Assembly: GCF_963675965.1 (NCBI RefSeq)
Contig: NZ_OY780935.1
Span: forward strand, 2,282,501-2,346,500
Origin: an uncultured Celeribacter sp.
GTDB taxonomy: Bacteria > Pseudomonadota > Alphaproteobacteria > Rhodobacterales > Rhodobacteraceae
Direction of reading: 5' to 3'
Length of the DNA: 64,000 nucleotides
Part shown: one piece after another, positions 1 through 7,957 of the stretch
How the letters are laid out: each line of letters begins with the position of its first letter
How positions within the stretch are numbered: position 1 is the stretch's first letter
Program-made: the position numbers and the translations under genes
The notes under the pieces: generated by a model
What the model was told of the DNA's origin: nothing
The model's database searches: none
The model's input: the letters and a program-made list of their open reading frames with translations, nothing else

Positions 1-134
1 CGCGGCCAGTTGAATTCCGTGGCGATGGGGATCTGGAACACCCCGAAAGAGGCGCGGATCGCGAAGCTGACGATGATGACAATACAGCCTGCGATCAGAA
101 CCGGCGTGATGAGGGGCGTGCGCTGTGTGGACAT
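1..134 (-). CDS. MFS transporter, N-terminal part (cut by window edge)
   Basis: Only the first 44 codons are inside the window; the gene continues to the left. The ATG at 134 is preceded on the minus strand by a GGAG ribosome site. After a short polar start the peptide has one hydrophobic helix rich in Ile and Val, followed by the run FGVFQIPIATEFNWPR. A first helix ending in a 'reshsFGvf..p...efgW.R'-like segment is characteristic of major facilitator superfamily permeases of the oxalate/formate antiporter-like group. The substrate cannot be told from this fragment. It is divergent from zapE with about 110 bp between the starts. Confidence 0.6.
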   Translation of the reverse strand, partial: MSTQRTPLITPVLIAGCIVIIVSFAIRASFGVFQIPIATEFNWP

Positions 135-245
135 TGGCGTCTCCTTTGCGCCACTGTCTTGGAAAACCCGGTGAAAGGTCAATCGAATGATCGGCATGGG
201 CGTCATCATCTTTTCTTATGGATGGTGGGACGGTATGGGAGAGGC

Positions 246-1334
246 ATGAAAACGCTGATGGAAATCTATGCGGCCCGGGTGGCCGAAGGCAGCCTGCGGG
301 ACGATCCCGCGCAGGAAGCGGTTTTGCCGTTATTGGAGCGGGTGCGTGCCGAACTGGCACAGCCGGGCGACCATAAGGGCGGTCTTCTGGGGCTGTTCAA
401 GTCCCGCAAACCGGCAGAGGCCGTGCGCGGGCTTTATCTGTGGGGCGGGGTCGGGCGTGGCAAATCCATGTTGATGGATCTGTTCTACGAACATGCGCCG
501 GTCGCTGCCCGCCGTGTCCACTTCCACGCCTTCATGCAGGAGGTGCAGGACGGCATCAACGCCGCGCGTAAGGCCGGGACCGCTGATGCGATTGCGCCTG
601 TCGTCGACAAGATCGCAGCGGAAATCAAACTGCTCTGTTTCGATGAGATGCAGATCACCGATATTGCCGACGCGATGATTGTAGGCCGCCTGTTCGAGGG
701 GCTTTTTGCCAAGGGCGTGACAGTGGTCACCACGTCGAACCGGGTGCCGGACGATCTGTATAAGGATGGTCTGAACCGGCAATTGTTCCTGCCCTTCATC
801 GCATTGATCAAGGAGCGCCTGCAGGTGCACCACCTGCATTCCCCAGTGGATTACCGACAAGGGCGGCTGACCGGGACGCCGGTCTATTTCCATCCTGTGG
901 ACGCCGCCGCGCGTGAGGCGGTCGACGACATCTGGACCGATCTGACGGGCGGGGCCAGCGAAAGCCTGACGCTGAAGGTTAAGGGCCGCGACGTGGTCCT
1001 GCCACGCTTTCACAACGGCATCGCACGGGCGACCTTCTGGGATCTGTGCGGGCAGATGTTCGGCCCCGGTGATTATCTGGTGATTGCCGATGCCGTGAAG
1101 CTTTTGATTCTGGAAAACATCCCGCGCCTCACCCGGCACAATTTCAACGAGGCCAAGCGGTTCGTGACGTTGGTCGATGCGCTGTATGAGGCCAAGGTGC
1201 GCCTCGTCTGCACCGCCGTGGACGAGCCGGAATATCTCTACAATGAGGGCACGGGGTCTTTCGAATTCGAACGCACCGCATCGCGCCTGCGTGAAATGCA
1301 GGATGCCCATTGGGGCGAAGACCACCCGGTTTAG
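246..1334 (+). CDS. zapE: Cell division protein ZapE (AFG1-like ATPase)
   Basis: AFG1/ZapE-family P-loop ATPase of 362 residues. In E. coli, ZapE associates with the Z ring during constriction; mitochondrial AFG1 is the eukaryotic counterpart. A Walker A motif GGVGRGKS lies at residues 67-74, preceded by GLYLW, which is the family signature. A Walker B motif CFDEMQITD follows near residues 131-139. I start at ATG 246 because GGGAGAGG lies just upstream. A longer frame opens at a TTG at 159, but its extra 29 residues are not typical of the family. The gene ends in a strong hairpin terminator. Family assignment is firm; the role in division is carried over from E. coli. Confidence 0.93.
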   Translation: MKTLMEIYAARVAEGSLRDDPAQEAVLPLLERVRAELAQPGDHKGGLLGLFKSRKPAEAVRGLYLWGGVGRGKSMLMDLFYEHAPVAARRVHFHAFMQEVQDGINAARKAGTADAIAPVVDKIAAEIKLLCFDEMQITDIADAMIVGRLFEGLFAKGVTVVTTSNRVPDDLYKDGLNRQLFLPFIALIKERLQVHHLHSPVDYRQGRLTGTPVYFHPVDAAAREAVDDIWTDLTGGASESLTLKVKGRDVVLPRFHNGIARATFWDLCGQMFGPGDYLVIADAVKLLILENIPRLTRHNFNEAKRFVTLVDALYEAKVRLVCTAVDEPEYLYNEGTGSFEFERTASRLREMQDAHWGEDHPV

Positions 1335-1362
1335 GCTCTGCAGGGCACAGGGTCATCTGTTG

Positions 1363-1393
1363 AAAAAGGCGCGGGGCTTTCCGCGCCTTTTTT
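1363..1393. terminator. Rho-independent terminator between zapE and the LLM gene
   Basis: The stem AAAAAGGCGCGG pairs perfectly with CCGCGCCTTTTT around a six-base loop. It is flanked by A and T runs on both sides, so it can work for zapE on the plus strand and for the convergent gene on the minus strand. Confidence 0.85.
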
Positions 1394-1415
1394 GATTGGA
1401 GCAGTGGTGATTGGG

Positions 1416-2453
1416 TCAGCCGCTGGCCGGAAGCCCCAGCATGTCGCGCACCATCGGCACGACTTCAGTGCCATACAGCCGGATATTGTCCATGATCAGC
1501 TCATGGCTGACCGGACCAGCCGAATATTTCAGATCGAACCGCGACAGACCCAGCGCCTTGACGGTGGCCGCGATCTTGCGGGCGACGGTCTCTGGACTGC
1601 CGACGTAGAGCGCACCGTTGTCGATCTCATGATCGAACTGCGCGCGGCTCAGCGGCGGCCAGCCCCGGCTGCGCCCGATGCGTTCGTGCATGATCCGGTA
1701 ACCTTCAAAAAACCGGTCGCGGGCTTCGCTGTCGCTGGGGCCGACATGGCCCGGCGAATGACAGCCGATTGGCAATTGCGGTGCCTCCATCTTTTCCCGC
1801 ACTTCGCGGTAGAGATCGGCATAGGGGGCAAAGCGTGCCGGTGGTCCGCCGATGATGGCCAGTGCCATAGGCATATTGTGGCTCGCCGCCCGCACCACCG
1901 ATTCCGGCGATCCGCCGACACCGATCCAGACCGGTATCGTAGTTTCAGGGCGGGGATAGACGCTCTGGGCCTTCAGCGCCGGACGATGGCGGCCCTTCCA
2001 GCTGATCTTGTCGCTCGTTACCAGAAGGTTAAACAGCTCCAGCTTTTCTTCGAACAGCATTTCGTAATCCGACAGGTCGTAGCCGAACAACGGGAAGCTT
2101 TCGGTGAAAGACCCGCGCCCCAGCGTGACTTCGGCGCGCCCGTTCGAGATCGCCTGAAGGGTCGAGAAGCGCTGAAACACCCGGATTGGGTCGTCTGAGG
2201 ATAGTACGGTGACGGCGGAGGTCAGTTTGATGCGGGAGGTCTGCGCGGCAATGGCGGCCAGCACCGTTTCCGGGCTGGAGACGGCATAATCGGGGCGATG
2301 ATGCTCCCCCAGTCCGAAGACGTCGAGGCCAACCTCTTCGCAGAGTTTTGCCTCTTCGATCACATTGCGGATGACCTGCCCCTGCGGCAGATCCTTGCCG
2401 GTGTTATCCCATGTGACATCGCCAAACGTGTCGACGCCGAATTCTAATGCCAT
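1416..2453 (-). CDS. LLM-class flavin-dependent oxidoreductase
   Basis: 345-residue bacterial-luciferase-like (LLM) flavoprotein. These enzymes use reduced flavin and oxygen, or F420, on small organic molecules; the substrate here is unknown. Family marks are the early EEVGLDVFGLGEHHRPDY segment, the TSRIKLTSAVTVLSSDDPIRVFQ strand with its non-prolyl cis-peptide region, and the central GRGSFTES loop. The C-terminal part carries VGSPETVARKI, the common 'G(S/T)pe.va.ki' helix of the family. The start at 2453 has AGGAGA upstream. The gene stands alone, convergent with zapE. Confidence 0.85.
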   Translation of the reverse strand: MALEFGVDTFGDVTWDNTGKDLPQGQVIRNVIEEAKLCEEVGLDVFGLGEHHRPDYAVSSPETVLAAIAAQTSRIKLTSAVTVLSSDDPIRVFQRFSTLQAISNGRAEVTLGRGSFTESFPLFGYDLSDYEMLFEEKLELFNLLVTSDKISWKGRHRPALKAQSVYPRPETTIPVWIGVGGSPESVVRAASHNMPMALAIIGGPPARFAPYADLYREVREKMEAPQLPIGCHSPGHVGPSDSEARDRFFEGYRIMHERIGRSRGWPPLSRAQFDHEIDNGALYVGSPETVARKIAATVKALGLSRFDLKYSAGPVSHELIMDNIRLYGTEVVPMVRDMLGLPASG

Positions 2454-2547
2454 GATCTTTCTCCTGTGTCTGGCACAGAAGATAGGCGGGAATCAGGGTT
2501 CACCAAATTCCCCGCCAATGCACAGAGCCTGTTCGGGTGTAAAAGGC

Positions 2548-3825
2548 TTAGCCGTTGTCTTGCAGGATATGCCCGGCGAGATAGAGCGAGCCGCAGATCA
2601 GGATCCGCGCCTCGGGGGCGGTCGTGCAGATCTGTGCAACGGCCTCTGCGACCGAAGTGGCTTCGGTCGCCTCAAACCCGCTTTCGCGCGCGGCCTGTGC
2701 GGTCGTGGCGGCAGGCAGCGTGGCGGTCGCGTCAGGGATCGAGACTGCGTAGAGATGTTCGGCATGGCGGGCGAGCGGGCGCAGGTAGCCGCCCACGTCT
2801 TTGGTGTTGAGCATGCCGCAGATCATATAGGTGGGCCGTTTTGGAAGCCGATCCAGTGACTCGGACAGGGCTTCGCCTGCAGCCGGGTTGTGGCCGCCAT
2901 CGAGCCAGAGTTCGGCACTCGGGGCCGTATCTGTAAGCGGGCCGCTTACAAGGCGTTGCATCCGGGCGGGCCAGTATGCGTCAATGAGGGCGGCTTCAAA
3001 AGCCGTGTCATCGAAACCGAGATGGCGTAGGGCCGCGATGGCAGCCCCGGCGTTCATGACCTGATGGTGCCCGATCAGCTTGGGCAGGGGCAGATCCCGC
3101 AGCCCGAGTTCGTCTTGATAGATCAGCCGTCCGCGCTCTTCCCAGACATGCCAGTGTTGCCCATAGGCCAGAAGCGGGACACCAAGGCGCGCTGCACGGG
3201 CTTCGATCACCTCCATGGCTTCGTCGGTTTGCGGCCCGACGACGCAGGGGACGCCGCGTTTGAGAATCCCGGCCTTTTCGGCGGCGATCTCGGCGATGGT
3301 TTCGCCCAGAAACTGGGTGTGGTCGATCGACACCGGCGTGATGATGGTCAGCTCCGGCGCCTCAACGACATTGGTGGCGTCAAGTCGGCCGCCCAGCCCC
3401 ACTTCCAGCAGGGTGTAATCGGCTGGCACACGCGACATTGCCAGCAGCCCGGCCACCGTGGTGATTTCGAAATAGGTGATCGGGGCGTCGCCATTGGCGG
3501 CTTCACATTTTTCCAGAACGGCGGCGAGCGCCTCTTCGGAAATCAGTTTGCCCGCGAGACGGATGCGTTCATGAAAGCGCGCCAGATGCGGCGAGGTATA
3601 GGCATGCACCCGTTTGTCCGAGGCTTCCAGGCCGGCGCGGATCATCGCCTGGGTCGAGCCTTTGCCGTTGGTTCCGGCGATATGAATGACCGGTGGCAGC
3701 TTGCGCTCCGGATGATCCAGTGCTGCCAGAAGGCGCCAGACACGGTCGAGCACAAGGTCGATGACCTTAGGGTGCAAAGACATAAGCCGATCGAGAATGA
3801 CGTCGGAATGCGGAGCGTGATGCAT
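2548..3825 (-). CDS. folC: Bifunctional folylpolyglutamate synthase/dihydrofolate synthase
   Basis: Mur-ligase-like enzyme that adds glutamate to dihydropteroate and to reduced folates, using ATP. The protein has 425 residues, normal for FolC. The P-loop GTNGKGST is at residues 51-58, followed by YTSPHLARFHERIRL, the classic FolC segment. A second diagnostic run, EVGLGGRLDATN, binds metal and nucleotide. I chose the ATG at 3825, ten bases after the accD stop codon. A longer open frame reaches back into accD, but its extra 33 residues are low-complexity and outside the family. No strong Shine-Dalgarno precedes the start, so translation may depend on coupling to accD. Confidence 0.93.
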   Translation of the reverse strand: MHHAPHSDVILDRLMSLHPKVIDLVLDRVWRLLAALDHPERKLPPVIHIAGTNGKGSTQAMIRAGLEASDKRVHAYTSPHLARFHERIRLAGKLISEEALAAVLEKCEAANGDAPITYFEITTVAGLLAMSRVPADYTLLEVGLGGRLDATNVVEAPELTIITPVSIDHTQFLGETIAEIAAEKAGILKRGVPCVVGPQTDEAMEVIEARAARLGVPLLAYGQHWHVWEERGRLIYQDELGLRDLPLPKLIGHHQVMNAGAAIAALRHLGFDDTAFEAALIDAYWPARMQRLVSGPLTDTAPSAELWLDGGHNPAAGEALSESLDRLPKRPTYMICGMLNTKDVGGYLRPLARHAEHLYAVSIPDATATLPAATTAQAARESGFEATEATSVAEAVAQICTTAPEARILICGSLYLAGHILQDNG

Positions 3826-3835
3826 GTGGAAGGCT

Positions 3836-4786
3836 TTATTTTTGCGTGGGCGCGTCTGCTGCAGGGGCATCGGCGGGAGCGGTGCTTGCGGTCTCTTCCT
3901 CGATCGTGGGGGCAGGCAGATCACCGGCCACCGGCGGAGACATGTTGCCCAGCATCCGCAGAATCGTGACCAGTTCGTCTTTCATCTTGGTGCGATGGGT
4001 CACGCGGTCCAGCATGCCGTGGTCCAACAGGTATTCGGCGCGCTGGAAGCCTTCGGGCAGCTTTTCCCGAATCGTCTGTTCGATCACACGCGGCCCGGCG
4101 AAACAGATCAGCGCGTTGGGTTCGGCGATCTGCACGTCGCCCAGCATCGCATAGGAGGCGGTGACGCCCCCGGTCGTTGGATGGGTCAGCACGACGATAT
4201 AGGGCAGCCCGGCCTCTTTCAGCATCTCGATGGCAACCGTTGTGCGCGGCATTTGCATCAGCGACAGGATGCCTTCCTGCATGCGGGCCCCGCCGGCGGC
4301 GGAGAACATCACAAAAGGCCGTTTGAGCTTGATCGCACGCTCCACCCCGGCAATGAAGGCATTGCCGACATACATGCCCATGGACCCGGCCATGAAGGAA
4401 AAGTCCTGAGCCGCACAAACCACGGGGGTGCGGCCGATTTCGCCTTCGGCGACCAGCATGGCCTCTTTTTCGCCGGTGGATTTCTGCGCCGCGCGCATCC
4501 GGTCGGGATAGCGTTTCTGGTCGCGGAATTTCAGCGGGTCTTCGACAGGCATCGGCACTTTGACTTCGCTGAACACACCACCGTCGAACAGCGCTAAGAA
4601 GCGCTCACGCGGGGTGATGTTCATATGGTGGTCGCAGTTGGTGCAGACGTTCAGGTTGTCGCTCAGCTCACGGTGAAACAACATGGTGCCGCATTCCGGG
4701 CACTTCGTCCAAAGATTGTCCGGAGTGTCGCGCTTGGCAAAGAGCGAATTGATCTTCGGGCGAACGTAGTTGGAGATCCAGTTCAT
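3836..4786 (-). CDS. accD: Acetyl-CoA carboxylase carboxyltransferase subunit beta
   Basis: Beta subunit of the carboxyltransferase half of acetyl-CoA carboxylase, which moves the carboxyl group from biotin-BCCP to acetyl-CoA to give malonyl-CoA. The protein has 316 residues. The N-terminal zinc ribbon is complete: Cys29, Cys32, Cys48 and Cys51. The carboxyltransferase core follows, with the glycine-rich SAAGGARMQEG and TGGVTASYAMLGD segments that form oxyanion holes. The ATG at 4786 begins the usual MNWI..YVRPKI start; frame extension upstream is not family-like. The C-terminal 25 residues are Ala/Pro/Thr-rich and probably disordered. It is transcribed with folC, ten bases downstream. Confidence 0.95.
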   Translation of the reverse strand: MNWISNYVRPKINSLFAKRDTPDNLWTKCPECGTMLFHRELSDNLNVCTNCDHHMNITPRERFLALFDGGVFSEVKVPMPVEDPLKFRDQKRYPDRMRAAQKSTGEKEAMLVAEGEIGRTPVVCAAQDFSFMAGSMGMYVGNAFIAGVERAIKLKRPFVMFSAAGGARMQEGILSLMQMPRTTVAIEMLKEAGLPYIVVLTHPTTGGVTASYAMLGDVQIAEPNALICFAGPRVIEQTIREKLPEGFQRAEYLLDHGMLDRVTHRTKMKDELVTILRMLGNMSPPVAGDLPAPTIEEETASTAPADAPAADAPTQK

Positions 4787-4860
4787 GCGAGAGCCTTTGG
4801 ACGTTGCGTTATTTGAGCGTTGTTTAGGTCCCAGATAAGCCTCTGAGGCCCGGATTGCAA

Positions 4861-5763
4861 TCAACGGCGAATGGCGATCCGGGCTGCGAGCCATGAAATC
4901 AGCAGCAAGAGTCCTTCGAACAGCATGATTTTCGGGTCGCTGTAGAGATCGGAGACATCGCTTGTCTGCTTCATAAGCCCAAAGCCGGACATGGTGTCTT
5001 GTTGCGGGGCGAGCAGCAAAGCCGAGGCGTTGTTGACCAGATGCAGCGCACAGGCCGGGCCGATGGTGCCCGCACGCGCTGTCAGATCACCCGCCATGAG
5101 GCCAAAGAACATCGCCCAGATCACCGGAAACAGGGCTGCAAGCCCTTCCGCCGTGCCATTGATGTGACCCATGCCAAACAGGACAGAGGCGGCACAAAGC
5201 CCGAGTACATAGGATTTCGTCGAAGCGATCAGCTGGCTTTGCAGATAGCCGCGAAAGAACAACTCTTCGGCAAGGATCTGGATTAGCAGGCCCAAAACGG
5301 CAAATGGCAACCAGAACAGCCACATGCCAAACGGCAGGTTTTCCGCGATCTCATTGTCCGCGCCGTCCCATGGCAACAGGAAAGAGATCAGCATCAGGCC
5401 GACCATCCATTTAAACGTGTCAAAGAATTGCTTTCGCATCAGAGGGGCCGGGCCGCTCAGATCGCGCAGACCGCGATCATGAAGGCGCCGGGCCAGTATC
5501 AGCGTGCCGCCCAGAAGCAGGGCAAAGCCCGCCAGAATGACGAACAAGCCGCCAGGGGTGGTGCCGATGGCGATGCCGCGGGTGGTGAACTGAAGCGGCG
5601 TCAGTTCAGGCGCAATGCCCCGGACGAGCGCGTAGAAGGCCGGTGTTGCAATGGCCATGATCGCCAGCGCCATCAGGACTGCAACCACTATCCGCCAGAG
5701 CTGAGGACGGCGGTTGGCTGCGCGCAGGATCGCGTCATAGGGATGGCTGGAAGATGCGGACAT
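4861..5763 (-). CDS. CPBP family intramembrane glutamic endopeptidase
   Basis: 300-residue polytopic membrane protein of the CAAX protease/bacteriocin-processing (CPBP, Abi) family. All three conserved motifs are present: EELFFR with Glu166, Glu167 and Arg171; FGMGH with His200; and HLVNN with His241 and Asn245. Around eight hydrophobic helices are visible. Bacterial members are mostly uncharacterised and some process peptides or protect against bacteriocins; the role here is unknown. I prefer the ATG at 5763, with AAGG upstream, over an in-frame start 12 codons earlier. It lies upstream of accD with a 74-bp gap. Confidence 0.85.
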   Translation of the reverse strand: MSASSSHPYDAILRAANRRPQLWRIVVAVLMALAIMAIATPAFYALVRGIAPELTPLQFTTRGIAIGTTPGGLFVILAGFALLLGGTLILARRLHDRGLRDLSGPAPLMRKQFFDTFKWMVGLMLISFLLPWDGADNEIAENLPFGMWLFWLPFAVLGLLIQILAEELFFRGYLQSQLIASTKSYVLGLCAASVLFGMGHINGTAEGLAALFPVIWAMFFGLMAGDLTARAGTIGPACALHLVNNASALLLAPQQDTMSGFGLMKQTSDVSDLYSDPKIMLFEGLLLLISWLAARIAIRR

Positions 5764-5956
5764 AACGAGGCCTTCGACAGATTTGCCGATCGATACCACG
5801 GCTGGGGGAGGGGGGAAAGCACGTGAGCGGGTGACCCGTGCGCGGAGAGCCGCCGGTGGACGCAGGCACGGCTTGATGTTCGGGGGGCAGGGGCGGTAAG
5901 GCCTCGCCGCGTCAGAGATTGTGCGCCAGGATGGCGCAATTGGTTCCGGGGGTCTT

Positions 5957-6574
5957 ATGAAACGCTCACTTTGGGTCGCGTTGTGCGTGCTGTTGTCGGC
6001 CTGTCAGATGCAGACCGGCGCAACGCAGGGGCAGATCGACGTGCCGCAAACAGTGCGCTTTTCGACCAGCGGTCTGCGCGTGTCCGGACCCTCTGGGTTT
6101 TGTGTGGATGAGCAGTCGGTGAAAGAGACGGCCAAGGGCAGTTTTCTGCTGCTGGGCAATTGCACGGGACTCAGCGGCGGTTCGAACCCGCGGCTAAAAG
6201 GCCGGACGGCTGTGCTGACCCTTTCGGTTTCTGGTGCGCTCGACGATCCGACCATGATCGACTCCGCCGCGTTGCAGCGGTTTTTCCAGACCCCAAAGGG
6301 CAAAGCCGCCCTGTCACGCAGCGGTCGCGCAGATACCGTGGTGCTCATGGATACGGTGTCTTCGGGTCAGTCTGTGCTAATCCACGCCCGTGACACCTCG
6401 GCGCCTGTGCTGCCCGGGCTGGATGATGAATACTGGCGCTCGATCTTTCTGGTGAAAGGCCATCTCATGACTGCGACGGCTATTCCCTTTGCCGAGGCGC
6501 CGATGCCGTCGGCGGGTCTGAAAAAACTCTTGCAGCAATTCGAAGCCAAGCTGACACGCGACAACCCGGCGTGA
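5957..6574 (+). CDS. Putative lipoprotein of unknown function
   Basis: 205-residue protein beginning with a basic pair and a hydrophobic helix ending in LLSAC, so Cys16 is the likely lipidated residue. The mature part is polar with no domain I recognise. It shows a short Cys pair (Cys61 and Cys77 region) and a FLVKGHLMTATA strand, which suggests a compact beta-rich periplasmic fold. It is convergent with nothing nearby and stands alone between the CPBP protease and the next plus-strand pair. The protein is probably anchored in a cell membrane. No function is proposed. Confidence 0.7.
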   Translation: MKRSLWVALCVLLSACQMQTGATQGQIDVPQTVRFSTSGLRVSGPSGFCVDEQSVKETAKGSFLLLGNCTGLSGGSNPRLKGRTAVLTLSVSGALDDPTMIDSAALQRFFQTPKGKAALSRSGRADTVVLMDTVSSGQSVLIHARDTSAPVLPGLDDEYWRSIFLVKGHLMTATAIPFAEAPMPSAGLKKLLQQFEAKLTRDNPA

Positions 6575-6698
6575 CGGGATGTCCTGGCTGCCTGTTGCGC
6601 AAAAGGAACCCGACCGCAGTTTGTGAAGCTGTTTGTTGAGTTTGCGCGCAAGGGCGGCTTAATAGGAAATCTGTATAGCTTGTCGGATGTCATGAACG

Positions 6699-7472
6699 AT
6701 GAAAGATCGGTTCAAAAGATTTTTTGAAAAACGGTTGAACCGGTTGGCCACCGGACGCTGGGCTCGGCGTGCCAAAATGGCGGAGCATCTGGACCTGCAA
6801 AGCCTGCGTCGGTTGCGGCGTCAGGCGCGCATGCTGCGCGGTATGCTGGAACAGTTCATGTTCGTTGCCGACAGTCGTTTGGCCTTGCCTTTGATCGGGT
6901 CGAACGCAATACAGTTGCCGCTGTATACGGATTGGTCCCATCGCCCCGAGCTTTGGCGCGGCCCGTTGAGTCGCAAGGGCGGCGTTGCCATGGCAAGTAA
7001 TGTCGAACTGGGATCCGAGGTGCGGCTGTTCCATGACTGTCAGACTTCCGAGCTGACCTATCGCCAGTTGCGCAACCGCTCGCAGGAGGATCTGGCGCCC
7101 TTTGCGCTCAGCCTTGAGGTGTTCCGGTTTGACGGTTCGTTCCTGTCGCTGTCGATCGATTTTCCGCAAGAGGCCTGTCAGGGTCTGTCGATACGGCACA
7201 TGGTGCGACTGGATCTGGATGTGGTGCTGGAGCGCCCGATCACGATCTATGCGCGGCTGAACATTCAGCACGGTCCCAACATGGAGCAGGTCGTGCGTGA
7301 ACTGCGCCCGGAGGCGACGGATGGCTATGTCGAATTCGATCTGGCCTATACCAAATTGAATGAAAAGCGTGTCGAAAAGCTCTGGTTGGACCTGATCTTT
7401 GAGGGGGTGGAAATGAACCAAATCCTTTTGAAAGACCTGATTTTGTCGCGCCATCTGCGCGCGGAGATTTGA
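6699..7472 (+). CDS. Conserved Rhodobacterales protein, probably DUF6478 family
   Basis: 257-residue protein without signal peptide or membrane helix. The first 60 residues are very basic and helical. The remainder is predicted mostly beta, with the well-formed segments FHDCQTSELTYRQLRNR, FRFDGSFLSLSIDFP and FDLAYTKLNEKRVEKLWLD. From memory it matches a family annotated as DUF6478, known to me mainly from Rhodobacteraceae. Function is unknown. The next gene starts 12 bases after its stop, so the two are very likely one operon and may form one complex. Confidence 0.7.
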   Translation: MKDRFKRFFEKRLNRLATGRWARRAKMAEHLDLQSLRRLRRQARMLRGMLEQFMFVADSRLALPLIGSNAIQLPLYTDWSHRPELWRGPLSRKGGVAMASNVELGSEVRLFHDCQTSELTYRQLRNRSQEDLAPFALSLEVFRFDGSFLSLSIDFPQEACQGLSIRHMVRLDLDVVLERPITIYARLNIQHGPNMEQVVRELRPEATDGYVEFDLAYTKLNEKRVEKLWLDLIFEGVEMNQILLKDLILSRHLRAEI

Positions 7473-7483
7473 GGAGAGCTGCC

Positions 7484-7870
7484 ATGGCGGACGTACAACT
7501 GGTGAAAACGCGGTTTCATGCCGGGGTCTATGAAGGCGAGCTGCGCCTTGGTGCGGCTGCGGGGCCAACGCCTCAGGTGGATGTGTCGTGTTTTGGCAAG
7601 GACATCGGCGTGGCGGAGCTGACCCCGATCCCGGACCAGCCCGGCATCTACGCCCTGCGATTTGCTCTGCCGGCCGAGGCGCTGTCGGACGGGGTTCAGA
7701 CTTTCCTGTTCGTGGAGCACAACAGCGGCGCAACCCTTGGATCTTTGCCCCTGATCGCAGGCGAAGCACTGGCCGAGGATTTGCGGGCAGAGATGGATTT
7801 GATGCGCGAGGAGCTGGACCTTTTGAAACGGGCTTTCCGCCGCCATTGCATCGAGACAGGCATGCACTGA
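7484..7870 (+). CDS. Conserved hypothetical protein, operon partner of the DUF6478-like gene
   Basis: 128-residue soluble protein. The first 90 residues look like a small beta-sandwich, with alternating hydrophobic residues and a YALRFALPAEAL edge strand. The last 35 form an amphipathic helix rich in Glu, Leu and Arg that could pair as a coiled coil. I do not recognise the family. The start at 7484 has GAGGAG upstream and lies 12 bases after the preceding stop. Tight coupling to the DUF6478-like gene suggests a shared job. Confidence 0.65.
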   Translation: MADVQLVKTRFHAGVYEGELRLGAAAGPTPQVDVSCFGKDIGVAELTPIPDQPGIYALRFALPAEALSDGVQTFLFVEHNSGATLGSLPLIAGEALAEDLRAEMDLMREELDLLKRAFRRHCIETGMH

Positions 7871-7957
7871 GGGCCGGGGGCGCAGCTCTGACGTCGCGTT
7901 TCGGGTGACATGCCGGGCCTCTGCGCGCATTTTGCGCCAGCAAGGGAGGCACATGAC

